The notes beneath the pieces are model-generated. The model was not told the DNA's origin. It worked only from the letters and a program-made list of their open reading frames with translations, and made no database searches. A DNA stretch of 64,000 bases from Epichloe hybrida. Lineage: Eukaryota > Ascomycota > Sordariomycetes > Hypocreales > Clavicipitaceae. Below, in pieces: positions 1 to 12,176 of this stretch (the first letter of the stretch is position 1; each line of letters opens with the position of its first letter). Location: contig JAFEKR010000007.1 in NCBI GenBank assembly GCA_019022495.1, positions 1,674,001 through 1,738,000 on the forward strand. The letters run 5' to 3'. The position numbers were made by a program, and so were the translations under genes.

Positions 1-3000
1 GACTTTATAAACTATAATACTTAAATAGCTATATAGCTTAAGAATGTAAAGTAATATAAGGGCTAAAGCCCTATTAAATTTAGTATTTTCCTAGATTTAC
101 TAGAGATATACCTAGAAAGAGCCCTAGAAAAGTCCTATACCCTTATATTCTTTATAAAGTTACTCCCTAAGCTATAAGACTATATTAACCTATATGCCTT
201 TATTACTAGGAAAACATAAGAGAAGGTTATATAACTTACCTAGTGATTTTAGGAGGCTATGCTAAAGAGTAAGTAAAAGCCTAAATCTTTAGGAGATAAG
301 GGATTATATAAGAATCCCTAATATTATAGAAATAACTTACCCTAAGGTTATAGGCTATATAGAGATTAAAGGAATAAAGACTAAGAAAAGGGCCTAGCTA
401 TATACCTAAATAATAGTAAAGTTAGGGATAAGAGATAATATTATAACTATAATAGCCTAGATTACCTTATAAATAAATATAATAAGCTAAGGAAAGATCC
501 CTAAGATAGATAAGGAAACTTCCTAAGGCAAAAGTAAAGGCCCTTACCTTTACCTTAAACACTAAGGTACTAATTAGGCATTGATTTTATATACTAGTTA
601 CTATTTATAGGTATAAAGATATTAAAATAGTGGCGGATCTAGATAGCTACGCTAAGCTTAATATTATTAGTATTAATTTTATAAGAAACCATAAGCTTAA
701 TTAGGCTAAGGCTATAGTACTTATCCTTTAGGTAGTAAGGGCCCTTATAGTCCCTTAATATAGTATCTATAAGGTGCCTATTACTATTAAAGACTTAAGA
801 GAGAAAGAAAAGGACCTTAAGCTACTATATATAGCTATAGATAAAGACTTAAGAGTAAGGGGAAGCCCTATCTTAATTAGGATATATACACTTACTAAAG
901 AATATATATATCTTTATTTATACTCTTAAGAGTAGTGGTTTAAGAAGAAGAAAATAGCCTTTTTACTTATAACTCCCTATAAGTTTATAAAGGTAATGTA
1001 TAATAAGGCTATTATATATACTATTATAGAAGTTATAGAAGATAAGTTTATTACTCTTAAAGATAATAAGGAGGTAAAAGCATATAGAACTATTAAAGAT
1101 ATCCCTAAGGAACTATATAAGTTTAAAGATATATTTATAGTAAATAAGGTAAGTAGTTTACTATTAAGAAAGGAGACTAATTATATAATTAACCTAATAC
1201 CTAGGGCTACGCCCCTATATAGACTAATTTACTCTCTCTCCTAAAGTAAGTTAAAGAAGCTTTGTAAATATATTAATAAAAACCTATAGAAAGGCTAGAT
1301 AAAACCCTTTAAGAGCCCTATAGGCATACCTATCCTATTTATACTAAAGAAAGATAGGATACTTTAACTATATATAAATTATTAGGGACTTAATAAAGTA
1401 ATATAGAAGAATTACTACGCTCTCCCCCTAATTTTAGAGATCCTAGATTAGTGCTAAGGAGCCTATTACTTCTTAAAGATTAATATTAAGGATACTTACT
1501 ATTAAATTTATATTAAAGAGGGTAATAAGTAAAAGACTATGTTTTATACTTATTATAGACACTATAAATATCTTATAATGCCCTTTAGGCTAACTAATAC
1601 ACTAGTTACTTTTTAGAGCTATATCTATAAAGCGCTTTATAGGCTAGTAAACACTATTTATATAGTGTATCTAGATAATATCCTTATCTTCTTAAAAATA
1701 TAAGAGAAGCACACTATATATATTAAGGAAGTTTTAGAATATATAAGGTTAGTAAAGCTATATATAAAACCCTTAAAGTATTTATTTTACTAGGAATTAG
1801 TAAAATTCCTAGGGTTTATCCTATTAGTTAATAGTATTTTAATAAATATATGTAAAGTAAATATAATCTAAGACTAAAAGGAGCTTATAAGCTTTAAAGA
1901 TATATAGTCTTTCCTAGGATTCTATAACTTTTACTAAAGGTTTATTTACTAATACTTTAGGATTATAGTACCCTTATATACACTAATAAAAGGTAGTTAA
2001 AATAGCATCTAGACTAGGGTGTTTATATTTAGGGAAAGAGAATAGCTAGTATTTAACTAGCTAAAAGATACCTTTTAATAGGCACCTTTCCTCTATTATT
2101 ATAACCTAAGTTAGCTAGTATATATTAAGATAAATGCTTTAGTCTTTATAATAGTAAGAATCTTATCTTAGTAAGATAATAAAGGCTAATAGTATCCTAT
2201 AGTATTTTAGTTAAGGAAGTTTATAAATACTAAATATAATTATAACATAGTAAATTAGGAGCTACTTACTATAGTAAAGTTATTTAAACACTAGTAACAC
2301 TACATTAAAGGTATAGTAACCTTAGTAAAGGTCCTATTAGATTACTATAACTTATAGACTTTTATAAAATAGTAAAAGCTAAATAAAAGATAGGCTAAAT
2401 AGTGTATATTTCTCTGCCCCTTTTACTTTATAATTAGGTATAGACTTAGGAAAAGTAACCTAGTAAATATACTATTAAGATAGTTTAATTATAAAGGTAA
2501 ACCCTTAATAAATAAGTTACTTTTACTAGAGCTTTAAAAGAAAATAGTAGCTACTAAAGAACTAGTAAAAGAAAAGATACTAATATATAAGAGAAAATAT
2601 AATAAGACACCTTTAGGGGAGGAAAATACCCTAGTTATAATGTATTAAAGAGAATATAGTAAGATGCCTTTAGGGAAGAAAAATGCCCTAGTCTTAGTAA
2701 AGAGGCTTAGTAAGATACCTTTAGGGGAGGAAAATACCCTAGCTACTATAGAGAGAGCTCTAGAGGCTAAAGTAGCCTAGTTAAGAGGCTAGTTAGCTAC
2801 TATAAATCTAGTAAAAGATTAGCTAAATAAGGGTAATTTCTAGGAGAAGATAGCGTGTGTCTAAGATATTAGCGTAGTATAAGAGATATAGGAGACTATT
2901 AAGCTACTAAATCCTTACTAATCTAGGCTAAATAAACTATTAGTGTAATTACTATAGAAGGCATAGGATTAAGATCTAGATTTATAAAGGTAAAATAGTA

Positions 3001-3319
3001 AGATTAATAATTCCCTAGTAAGAGGTAAAGGAAAAGCTAGTCTATAGTTACATAGTATAAGGGGCCTCCTAATATACTAAGACTAGGTAGTTATTCCCTA
3101 GGAGCCTATCTTATAATAGGAGCTTCTATAGCTACACTATAATAATTTACTAGTAAGTTACTTTAGGACTAAACACACTCTTAAGCTATTAAAGTATTAC
3201 TTCTAGTAGCTAGGCATAAGTAAGTTAGTATCTAACTATATTATAAGCTATAGAGTCTGCTAGTAAGTAGTGGCTAGAAGGCATTGCCTATATAAAAGCC
3301 TTAAATCCCTACTAATACT
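1..3319 (+). pseudogene. Gypsy-C gag-pol relic (protease-RT-RNase H-integrase zinc finger)
   Basis: This is a Ty3/Gypsy polyprotein relic that enters from the left edge. Positions 1-900 carry gag/protease-like sequence, too decayed to place motifs firmly. The RT begins in the only longer open stretch (996-1244), whose end resembles the Ile-Asn-Leu-Ile-Pro-x-Ala-Thr-Pro-Leu-Tyr block that opens fungal Gypsy RTs. Around 1555-1620 it continues with a block like HYKYLIMPFRLTNTLVTF. The active site at 1668-1679 reads YLDN instead of YLDD. RNase H follows at about 2030-2520. A short tandem motif lies at 2590-2750. The integrase H2C2 zinc finger lies at about 3120-3300, with its His and Cys positions recognisable and ending in RVCQ. 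The frame then stops at the hAT border, so the integrase core is missing. Stops fall mainly where Gln or Trp is expected. No LTR is visible for this copy. Confidence 0.85.
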
Positions 3320-4312
3320 CAGAGCTTTACATGTAGTGTAGTAAATGTAGTATTTTGACTTTCCTTGTAGTATGTAGTGTAGTGAATTGTAGTGTAGTAA
3401 TAAAAAAAAGTGGGGTATATTAATATCTTATTATATTCTTTGAATTTTCTACTATTAACTCAATATAGCTCTTTATTTTTATTATAATTTAGTTATTTAG
3501 TTATAGATTTATTAAACTTTCCTAGTTTTAGATTATTAGCTATAGATTATAATATAGGGTAATTATAGTTTTATAAGTAATTTTTAATAGTTTCTTATTT
3601 TTTTCTCTATATAATAAGATATTTCTTTACTAACTTATCTAATAGGATTATATTAATACTATATTATTTAATCTTTTTTAATTCTTTTTTAAAATTTACC
3701 CTATATATAATTTTAAAATAAGTTTAAATAATAGCTTTTAAATCTAAATAAAATTACTAGACAGCTTTAATATTATATATATTTAGCCTAAAATATATAT
3801 TACTTATAACCTAATTTATATAGTTAATATAAATTTTATTTAAATTAATAACAATTAATTTAGGTTTTATAAAATAGTTTTTCCTTTTTCTTATAAAATA
3901 TAGGACTAAAAGTAAATAATTTAATGTTAAAAAACATATTTAAAAGAATAAAAGAATAAAATTAGTAATATTAAAAAGGTAAAATTACTTTAAAAAAACA
4001 CTAAATTTCTTATAATAACTTATAAATATAATACTAGTTATATAAAATTATTTTTTATTTTAAAAATTATTTTTAATTCTAAATAATTTATAGTTTCGTT
4101 ATATTATATAATCTAAGTAATATATAATATAACTAGCTTAAGATAATTATTAACTACTAAATATATTATAAACTAGTACTTTTATATATATAAATTAATT
4201 TTAATTAATTAAAATTAATTATTTCTTTGTAAAATTAGTTAAAAAGCTATAAATTAACTAGATTTATAATATTTCAAAGGTATAGGAATATTTCTTATAA
4301 TTTATAGAGTAT

Positions 4313-4500
4313 ATATAAAAAGTGGGTCTTTTGTGGGTCTTTTGTGGATCCTCTATTATTTGATTGGTCCAATTACACTGTTTAGTGAATTGCGTCATTT
4401 GTGACCCACTTGCTTAGCTAAGTGAAAAAAATTTTAAGGAGGGGTATTCCCCCGCTTTCTCTTTTCTTTCTTTCTTTTCTCTTTTCTTTTTACCTTAGTA
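4313..4500 (+). promoter_or_regulatory. Putative promoter of the hAT transposase gene
   Basis: This stretch keeps a more balanced base composition than its surroundings. It contains two direct GTGGGTCTTTT motifs (4323-4342), an inverted pair AAGTGGGTC/GACCCACTT (4320-4328 and 4403-4411), and back-to-back ATTGG and CCAAT boxes (4363-4373). A long C/T tract (4450-4494) follows. CCAAT boxes and pyrimidine tracts are common just upstream of transcription starts in filamentous fungi. It lies about 320-500 bp before the chosen ATG. The promoter role is inferred from position and motifs. Confidence 0.45.
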
Positions 4501-4629
4501 AATCAAAAAAAAACATCTAGAAAAACCTTTATATAGTTAAGCTAGCTATATTACTATTACCTATTTTTGCTCTTGTTTTTACAGTCTTTTTACTCCTTAA
4601 ATAAGTTACAAAACCCCTAAAAAAACAAA

Positions 4630-4800
4630 AATCAGAAAAATCCAAAAAAAAATCAGAAAATCAGAAAAAATCAGAAAAAAATCAGAAAAAGTTAGGAAAA
4701 GAGTCAAAAAAAATCGGAAAAATCGAACCTTTGAAAATCAGAAAACCAGAAAAATCAGAAAAATCAGCAAAAATCAGCAAAAATCAGAAAAATCAGAGAA
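4630..4800 (+). repeat. AAATCAGA-type minisatellite in the transposase leader
   Basis: Roughly 8-bp units of the form AAATCAGA or AAAATCAG repeat about fifteen times with variation (AAATCAGC, AAATCGGA). The array sits between the promoter-like region and the transposase ATG at 4817, so it would fall in the 5' untranslated leader. Unusually for this window it keeps many CA dinucleotides. Confidence 0.8.
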
Positions 4801-4816
4801 AAAAACTCACTTTACT

Positions 4817-7143
4817 ATGGATTCCTCTTTCTGCCCCTCAGATAATGATTCTGATGCTAGTATGCCTAGCTCTTCTAGGCCTAGCCCTTCTAGGCCTAGC
4901 TCTTCTAGGCCTAGCTTACCTTCTAGGCCTAGTTAGACTAGCCTAGTATTAAAGCTTTCTTAAGGAAGTAATCTTCAAGGATTATACAAGCAAACCCTTG
5001 AAAATCAAGAAGATTATTAATTTTCTTCACAAGCATATGTTTTTACCCATAATTTATTTAATTATCAGTTATCTGATATTAAATATAATAAAGAAAGGGA
5101 AATTATATGCTTTTATACGCAATCTGGATGCTCCTTTAGCTTTAAATATAAAGCTAAGCGATTTTAAGCTTCTAATGGTGTTAGGCACTATAAAGCTAAG
5201 CATCCTGAGATTACTACTTCTAAATTAGATAAAAAAAACCTTTTAAGGTTACTTATAAGTATTGAATTCTATTTATTTACTATTATTTCCTTTTACTAAC
5301 TATATCTTAGTACTAGAAATCCAATAAGATTCACCACCTAATACACAAGCCTCTTTAACCTCCTATTTCTCTATGAAAAGGCCTTGTAATAATACTATTA
5401 TAGAGGAATTTTCATCTGAAAAGGCTATTACTCTAGTTATTAAATTTATACTAGAGAATAATATCCCTTTTACTATTATTAATAGTAAATCCTTTAAGGA
5501 ATTACTAGATTATTATTCTAGGTAAGTACTAAGTATTCCTTATTATAAGAAACAAAAGCTAATTTAAACCTTAGACATAATAATCTAGCTTCTTTACTAA
5601 GCTATCGAACAATTACACATAGAATTAATTCTATGTATAATTCATTAAAGCATCAGATTATTCAGCAAATCTAACATTAGATAAAATATCAAGGTTTAAT
5701 ATCTATTTAATTAGATATTTGGATATCTATAAATTCTAAGTCTTACTTAGGAGTTATAGCTAGTTAGATTAGCCTGAATTTTAAGCTTGAGTATAAGCTT
5801 ATAGGTAAGTATCCTATTCTCCTAAGATAATTATTATTACTATTATTATTAACACTATAACTTCTAGGCTTTGAATATCTATTAAATGCTCATACTAGGG
5901 CTTATATTTATCGATGCTTTAATAATCTTATTAAAGATTATGGCTTAGACCCTAAGTATATTCTTAGGTAAGTTATCTATCTTAATAATATTAGGATTTA
6001 GAAATTATAGCTAATTCTTTATAGTTTTACTAGGGATAATGGTTCTAATAATAATACTTTTATAACTTCTTATATTAATAAGAATTATAATAGTATTATT
6101 TATGAGCCATATAATATCCGATGTGTGGCTTATGTTTTTAACATTGTTGCCAAGGATATTATAACTACATTTATAAAATTAACTTCTTCTAAGGAAGACT
6201 TAGAATCCTATAGAAATAGTAAATATCTTTACTATTCTACTGAGAATATCTCTTCTATTAAAGAGAAATAAGATTTTAAAGAATTCAAATCCTTAGCAGA
6301 TAGTAAGTAATTTTTTAATAATTATTATAACTATTATTACTAATATTTCTATAGGTTTACTAGGCAAAGTTAAAAGACTTGCTATTCTTATTAAGAATAA
6401 CCAAGGATTATATAAACTTTAGTTAAAATCTTTACGAAAAGCAAAAAAAGAGGGCTATATTGCTAAGAATTGTAATATTACGAAAATTCCTCTAGGTAAG
6501 TCTTTTTTTCCTTCTTATATTATATTTAATACTAACTATATTTATAGCTAATAAAACTAGGTGGAATTTAACCTATAAGATGATTAATACTTCTTTAGAG
6601 CTTAAAGAAGCTATTATTTTTCTTAATAGGGAGTCTAATATTACAGCATTAAAAGATGCTATGCCTACTGCCTAAGAATGGGCTGACTTAGCTACTTTAA
6701 GTAGCATTTTAGAGGTTTTCTATGAACTTACTATTATACTTTAAAGTTAGAAGTATAATACTTTAGGTTTAGTCCCTCTTTTTATTATTAGGATATATAA
6801 ATATCTTAATAATATAAAAGAGGACTAAGAGGCCTATATTACTTAGGTATGTATTCTATAGTTCTCTTTTCCCCTTTATTAATTATATGTTAATTAACTT
6901 AATATTTTAGAAGGTTTATAACCCTTGAGGCAAGTTCTTTATAGCCTCTATAGATAAAGGCTTAGATAAACTTAGTAATTATTTTCCACAAGATATGGAT
7001 AATAATTATTACTTTTATAAGCCTTATTTATATACTATGTTACTAGATCCTAGGCTTAATCTTATTACTATATAAGATAGGCTTAAGCTACAAGCAAGAA
7101 CTAGTACAAAGCTACTAGAAGACTTACAAAAGGAATATGATTC

Positions 7144-7174
<31 letters not shown>

Positions 7175-7843
7175 CTAATAGATTAACTAGGATCTTACTT
7201 ACTTTTAAAGAGAATTAGGCTAATCAAAGCCTAGGCTTTGAAAATTCAGAGTCAGAAAGTACCTGATTTCAAGTGGAAATTGGAGGGCCTAGTCAGCCTA
7301 GGACTTTTAATAATCCTAGGCCTAAGCTAGCCTCTAAGCTTTATAAAGGTTTATTTCTAAACAAGAGAGATAAATTTATTCAAAAAACTAGAAAAAACGA
7401 GATTTCTACCTTTACTAAGCTTAAAGCTAAAGAAGATAAGGTAAGTTAGAATTTCTTACTATTATTATTATGTTAATTTATTAACATTATAATAGGAGGA
7501 TATCTTTAAATGGTAGGAAGATAACCTAAAGTCTTTCCCTATTTTAAGTATTATTACTAGAAAATATCTAGCTATTCCTGCTACTTCTAGTGCTATTGAA
7601 AGTTCCTTTAATACTAGGGGTAATATTATCACAAAAAGAAGAACTTCCTTAAAACATTCTATAATTAAGGAATTAATTCTTTTAAAGAATTGGCAAAAGG
7701 AGGATAATATTATAATTAAGTAGTATTTAGAGCTTTATAGTTACTATAGCTCTTGTTCAGAGGAATCTAAAGATTCCTCTAAGGAAATCTCTGAAGATTC
7801 ATCTAATGAATCTTTAGAAGATATTTGTTCTGATATAGAATAA
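4817..7843 (+). pseudogene. hAT transposase with BED-type finger and hATC domain, about nine introns, RIP-damaged
   Basis: The start ATG at 4817 opens a Ser/Pro-rich N-terminus (MDSSFCPSDNDSDASMPSSS). A BED-like finger follows at 5105-5215, with the spacing Cys-x6-Cys ... GVRHYKAKHPE. Later exons give the hAT core: DIWISINSKSYLGVIA (about 5715), GFEYLLNAHTRAYIY (about 5870), TRDNGSNNN (about 6035) and RWNLTYKM (about 6560). The C-terminal hATC dimerisation domain runs IPATSSAIESSFNTRGNI (about 7575-7630), and the gene stops at 7841-7843. Clear introns with GTAAGT/GTATGT donors, TACTAAC-like branch sites and TAG acceptors lie at 5522-5574, 5815-5867, 6304-6354, 6496-6547, 6847-6910 and 7441-7495. 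Others are inferred near 5255-5310, 5968-6024 and 7145-7190; two of these have RIP-mutated donors (ATAAGT). About fifteen in-frame stops, mostly at Trp or Gln sites, make it non-functional. It is less decayed than the retroelements around it. Confidence 0.88.
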
Positions 7844-7932
7844 GAGTATAATAGGGGTTTTTTCCTAGTTTAGTCTAGTTTTCCCCTAATATACTTTTTT
7901 TAACATTATTTATATTCTCTATGATTTCTCTA

Positions 7933-8216
7933 TATTATTACTCTTATTACTCTTATTACTCTTATTACTCTTATTACTCTTATTACTCTTATTACTCTTA
8001 TTACTCTTATTACTCTTATTACTATTATTACTATTATTACTATTATTACTATTATTACTATTATTACTATTATTACTATTATTACTATTATTACTATTAT
8101 TACTCTTATTACTATTATTACTATTATTACTATTATTACTATTATTACTATTATTACTATTATTACTATTATTACTATTATTACTATTATTACTTAATTA
8201 CTATTATTACTATTAT
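7933..8216 (+). repeat. 9-bp minisatellite (TTATTACTC then TTATTACTA)
   Basis: About thirty near-perfect 9-bp units follow the transposase stop. The first third is TTATTACTC and the rest TTATTACTA, with one interspersed TTATTACTC unit near 8102. It can be read as an open poly-Tyr frame only because the unit is a multiple of three. The related hAT copy has only a few degenerate units at the same place (26758-26800), so the array expanded in one copy. Confidence 0.9.
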
Positions 8217-9032
8217 TTTACTTTTATTATTATTTTAAAAAAATATAAAAGAGAAAACATTTTTATAATATTAATATTTTTAAAAACCTTAAAATACTAA
8301 GTTATTAAAAACTATAGCTTTTACTATAGTAATTTACTTATAATTACTAGTATTTATATTTAAGTTATTTATTTATTATTTATTTTTTATTAAACTTTAA
8401 CACTAATAATATTATTAGTAATCTTAGTAATCTTAGTAATACTAGTAATATTAGTAATATTAGTATTATAAGCTATTATAAGCTATTATAAGCTATAATA
8501 AGATATAATAAGCTACTTATATTAAGTTTACTAGTAGTTCTTTTTATAGTTTTTTTAAAATAAGTAATAATAATAATTTATAGAAATATAAAATAATTCA
8601 TAGAAATAGTAAATAATATAATAAGAAGGTTTTTCTTTAAGTTATATTAGTAAAATAAAGCATTAAGTTAAATAGTATTATTAAAAAAAGTATAATATTA
8701 TATATAACCTTACTAAGTTATAATAAAATTATTGAAATAATATAATATTATAAATTCTATAACTAATTTAATAAAATAGGTAAGAATAAAAGCTTTTATA
8801 TAACTAGCTTTCTTTTAACCTTAATAATACTAATAACTAATAAAAAGTCTAATACTATATTTATAGTATTTATAGTTAGTGTAGTTTAGGAAAAAAAATT
8901 TATAGTATAATGTATTATAGTTTTTTTTTCCTTATAGTTAGTGTAGTTTATAGTATAGTGTAATTTATAGTGTAGTTACTACACTACACTATAAATACTA
9001 CACTACACTACACATTTTAGTGTAATACTCTA
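8217..9032 (+). repeat. hAT right subterminal region and terminal inverted repeat
   Basis: This segment is nearly identical to 26797-27746 and shares its last 430 bp with 11695-12176, and in reverse with 25806-26280. It includes TAATATTAG-type 9-bp repeats (8400-8465), three to four decamers of TATAAGCTAT (8466-8500), and a terminal block (8875-9032) of TAGTGTAGT motifs with a local palindrome GTAGTTACTACAC. The final TAATACTCTA (9023-9032) is the terminal inverted repeat. No gene is visible. Confidence 0.8.
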
Positions 9033-9040
9033 ATAAGGGC

Positions 9041-11300
9041 TAATAAGTAAAGCCTTTAGGATATTAAGGAATATAACCTAGGCCTAGAGGTCCTTACCTA
9101 TAATATAGCCCTTTCCTATACTATAGCCCTCTCTAATACTATAGTCCTATTATAAGAAGGGGCTAAGAGAGCCTAAGGAAATAAGCTACTTATAAAGGGT
9201 AATAAGGTAAAGGAAGAAAAGAAAGAGATACTAGTAAAGAGAAAGTAAAGAAGGCTAAGAAAAAACCTTATAGTTTAATTTTTTATTAATAAGGGTATAG
9301 AGAAGCTTATAGAGGCTATTAAGGCTAAAGGTAATCCTATAGGAAGCTATAGAGTTAAAGAACTTATAGTAAGCCTTAAGGTAGCTAAAGCTACCCCTAT
9401 AGGAAGCTATAAAGCTAGTAGCCCTAAGGAAGTAAAAGTAAAGGTAACTAGAGCTTAGGTTTATAATCCTAAGGAGCTTATTAGACTTATAAAGCCCCTT
9501 ATATTTATTAATAAAGACTAAGAGAAAGTATTAATTAAGGAGATTATAGCTAGACAAGTGCTAAATATAGTATTTCTTATAGTAAAAGAAAAGGCTAACT
9601 AAAACCTTACCCTTTAACTTCACTAAGAGGGAAAGATTATAACCCTAGGGAGCCCCTTTAAATAATCTAATTAAGCTAAGATTAACGCATTATAAGCTTA
9701 TAATATATTTAGATTTATAATGTTTAATCTAGTAAAGTATAAAGGCTACTAAATCTTTAATTCTTATATAGTCTAAGAGATTAAAGGTAAAGGCACTAAA
9801 ACACTATATAAGAAATCGCGCCTTATTATATAAGGGCATAATAATAGAGGAAAAGAGGCTATCTTAACCTAATTGCTAATAATATAGCGATTAAGCTAAC
9901 GGATTATTATAGCCCTTGCTTTATTATTAAAGCAGAAGGGAATTTACCTTTAGCTATAAGATATTACGTAAGCTTATGTTTAATCCTAAATAACCCTAAA
10001 TAGGCTAATTATTATAAAGTTACTAAAGCAAATTATACACCTCTTTCTAAAAGGCATAATAATAGAGGTTATTAAGCCCCTTTACAGGATTACAAAGGCT
10101 AGAACTTACTAGTAAGTAATATATTTTTGCCACTATAGGGATAATCTTAATATAATAACCTTAATATACAATCCCTGCTTACTAATTATAGCCTTAAATA
10201 ACAAAAACCTCTTTAGTATTATAGGGATATAAACGGATAACACGCTAGGCCTTAGTAATAATAACTTCTTTAAGAAAGAAGAAAAAGAGCTTTAGAAAGC
10301 AAAGTTTATAGCTAAAGAAAAACAACACCTAATAACTAGGAATCCCCTTATCTTTAATAGCTATATCTTAACCTAGAATGCTAATAACTCCCTAACCCTA
10401 ACCTAAAAGAGCTAAAGTTAGAAGATTAAGGAAATTAACCCTTAATCACTAATAGTAAGGCAAGATTACGTAAAGTAAAGAGCCTAAGGAAGTTACATTG
10501 TGATAGTCTGTTAACTAGAGGCATTATATAACCTATTAATTACCGCATAATACTAATAACCCTTTGCTAATAATATCTTATAACTTAATAAACGCTTTAA
10601 GTAGTAAATTAAGCATTAGTAATAAGGATTATAGTATATCCCCTTAACTCTTAAAGAGGCAAAACTCTTTATATTTATAAATAGGTCCTTTACTAATAAT
10701 AAAGATCTAAGTTTATAGATTAAATATATTATTATAATTAGTAATAAAGTAATAAAGGAGAATAATACCTTTATCTTAAAAGGGAATATTATTATATATA
10801 GCTTTACAAAAAGCAAGCGTGTAACCTATAGCGCACTTATATCTAAGCTATATAGCATGGTTTAAGGTGCTAATATTACGTACGTAATATCTACGACCCT
10901 TTATATAATTATAGACTAATTAAAGATGCCTTAAATCCTAATAATTCTCTATATAGACTCTTTCTTATTATATAAATACCTTATAAAGCTAGGTATAATA
11001 AAAGAGAAGTGGCTAATAATTAATATTATAGTCCTCTAGTAGTTATATAAGAGAAAGGAAGTCTATAAAGTTAGATAGATTAATAGTAGTAATAATCTAG
11101 CTAATATAATAATAAAGGCATTACTAAATTTAGCTCTCTTAACCTTAATTAATCTAAATGAATTAATAATTTATATAAAAGGTTAGGTTAAGAGACCTAT
11201 AAGGTTAGGCAGAGGGGAGGATTAATATAATAAGCATATAAGTATAGATTATAATAACTAGGTTAATTAGAATAACCAAAGCCATAATAGCTAATAAGGA
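9041..11300 (+). pseudogene. Ty1/Copia pol relic (RT and RNase H)
   Basis: Positions 9041-9440 look like the low-complexity linker before a Copia RT. The RT is recognisable from about 9780: VKGKGT, then SRLIIQG-like (9810-9850), LTQSPTIQR-like (about 9865), DIT-AYV (about 9960) and a QTDN catalytic site (about 10225-10245) where Copia has TDD. The sequence PLTLKEAKLFIFINRSF (about 10645-10690) leads into RNase H. RNase H matches SKRVTYSALISKLYSMV (10811-10862), the TDS block (about 10950) and the closing NPADAMTK-like block (about 11095-11115). Gag, protease and integrase are absent upstream; the relic directly follows the hAT right end. Frames are broken by stops at Trp/Gln sites. A Copia LTR follows at 11407, so this is probably the 3' half of one element. 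Confidence 0.85.
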
Positions 11301-11406
11301 CTGTGGATTTCTATTAAGGGATTCACTTATATATACTTTCCTTTAATCCAATTTTTATTACGTTTTTAGGCTCCTTTAGCTATAAGGAAAAGAGAGACTA
11401 CTAGTA

Positions 11407-11690
11407 TGGCTTCCTTTAGACCTTTAGATAATAGATAGTCTAACTATAGCTAAAGAGTAAAGCCACTAAAGGGATGCACGTAATGCAATTAGATATATCA
11501 TAAGCTACCTTACTCTATTAGTAGTAGCACTATACTATAGCCTTACTTTTCCCTCTTTTTTACTTACTTTCTCTTCTAGCTAGATTCCTCTCCTTCTCCC
11601 TTTTCTTTTCTCTCTTAGTGATTAGCTATTATTATTAACTTTATTAAATTTAACCCCTTTACACTAGTATAACGTTCCTTAGTGTAACTA
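11407..11690 (+). repeat. Copia LTR, likely the 3' LTR of the pol relic at 9041-11300
   Basis: The repeat starts TGGCTTCCTTTAGACC and ends TTCCTTAGTGTAACTA, a RIP-altered TG...CA border. It aligns along its whole length with 15029-15308. A pyrimidine-rich block (11570-11620) is conserved in both. Position after a plus-strand Copia RNase H supports a 3' LTR. Matching 5-bp target duplications were not found. The gap 11301-11406 holds only short 3' untranslated-type sequence. Confidence 0.75.
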
Positions 11691-11694
11691 ATAG

Positions 11695-12176
11695 TAATAG
11701 TAAATAAAATAATAAGAAGGTTTTTCTTTAAGTTATATTAGTAAAATAAAGTATTAGGTATAATAGTATTATCAAAAAGTTATAATATTATAAATTACCC
11801 TAGTTATAGTAAAATCCTTAAAAAAAGGTAAATTTTATAAATTATATAACTAATTAGGTAAAATAGGTAATAATAAAAGCTTCTATATAACTAGCCTTCT
11901 TTTAATCCTTATAATAACCTTATATAATAAAAAAGCCCACTTTTTTTTACTAACACTATATTTATAGTTTTTATAGTTAGTGTAGTTAGTAATTACACTA
12001 ACTACACTACACTATAAGCATAAAAAAACTATAATATACTATACTATAAAAAAAAAATACACTATACTAACTATAAAAAAAAAACTATAATATATTAACT
12101 ATAAGAAAAAAAAACTACACTATAAATATAAAATTTTCCTAAAAACTACACTAACTATACTATTAATAATACTCTA
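11695..12176 (+). mobile_element. Detached hAT right end
   Basis: It matches the last 430-480 bp of the hAT elements at 8600-9032 and 27290-27746, and in reverse 25806-26280. The last bases are TAATACTCTA. It begins within a few bases of the Copia LTR end, so the rest of this hAT copy was lost or lies beyond the Copia element. The following 8 bp are AGTAAAGG; no matching left end was found. Confidence 0.7.

Larger units (their letters stand above)
3320..9032 (+). mobile_element. hAT-superfamily DNA transposon, probably once autonomous
   Basis: The element runs from a left end reading CAGAGCTTTACATGTAGTG to a right end reading GTGTAATACTCTA. Both ends are rich in the subterminal motif TAGTGTAGT on one strand or the other. 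It holds one transposase gene (4817-7843), an upstream promoter region and simple tandem arrays behind the gene. The right 830 bp are shared with the non-autonomous copy at 25806-27746. The 8 bp outside the left end (CTAATACT) and the right end (ATAAGGGC) do not match, so the two ends may not come from one insertion. Positions 3400-4300 hold no recognisable gene and are AT-rich. Assignment of the right end is firm; the exact left base is less certain. Confidence 0.75.

Noticed and set aside
4731..4946. Open frame with Leu-Gly repeats
   Set aside because: It reads the AAATCAGA array and the transposase N-terminus in the wrong frame. The real start is the ATG at 4817, which runs into the BED-like finger.
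4998..5228. 76-residue open frame
   Set aside because: It is an out-of-frame reading of the hAT transposase finger region; the hAT frame here gives GVRHYKAKHPE.
7921..8238. Open frame encoding poly-Tyr/Ser
   Set aside because: It is a reading of the 9-bp TTATTACTA/C minisatellite, not a gene.
10616..10816. Minus-strand open frame
   Set aside because: It is antisense to Copia RT/RNase H sequence and has no motif of its own.
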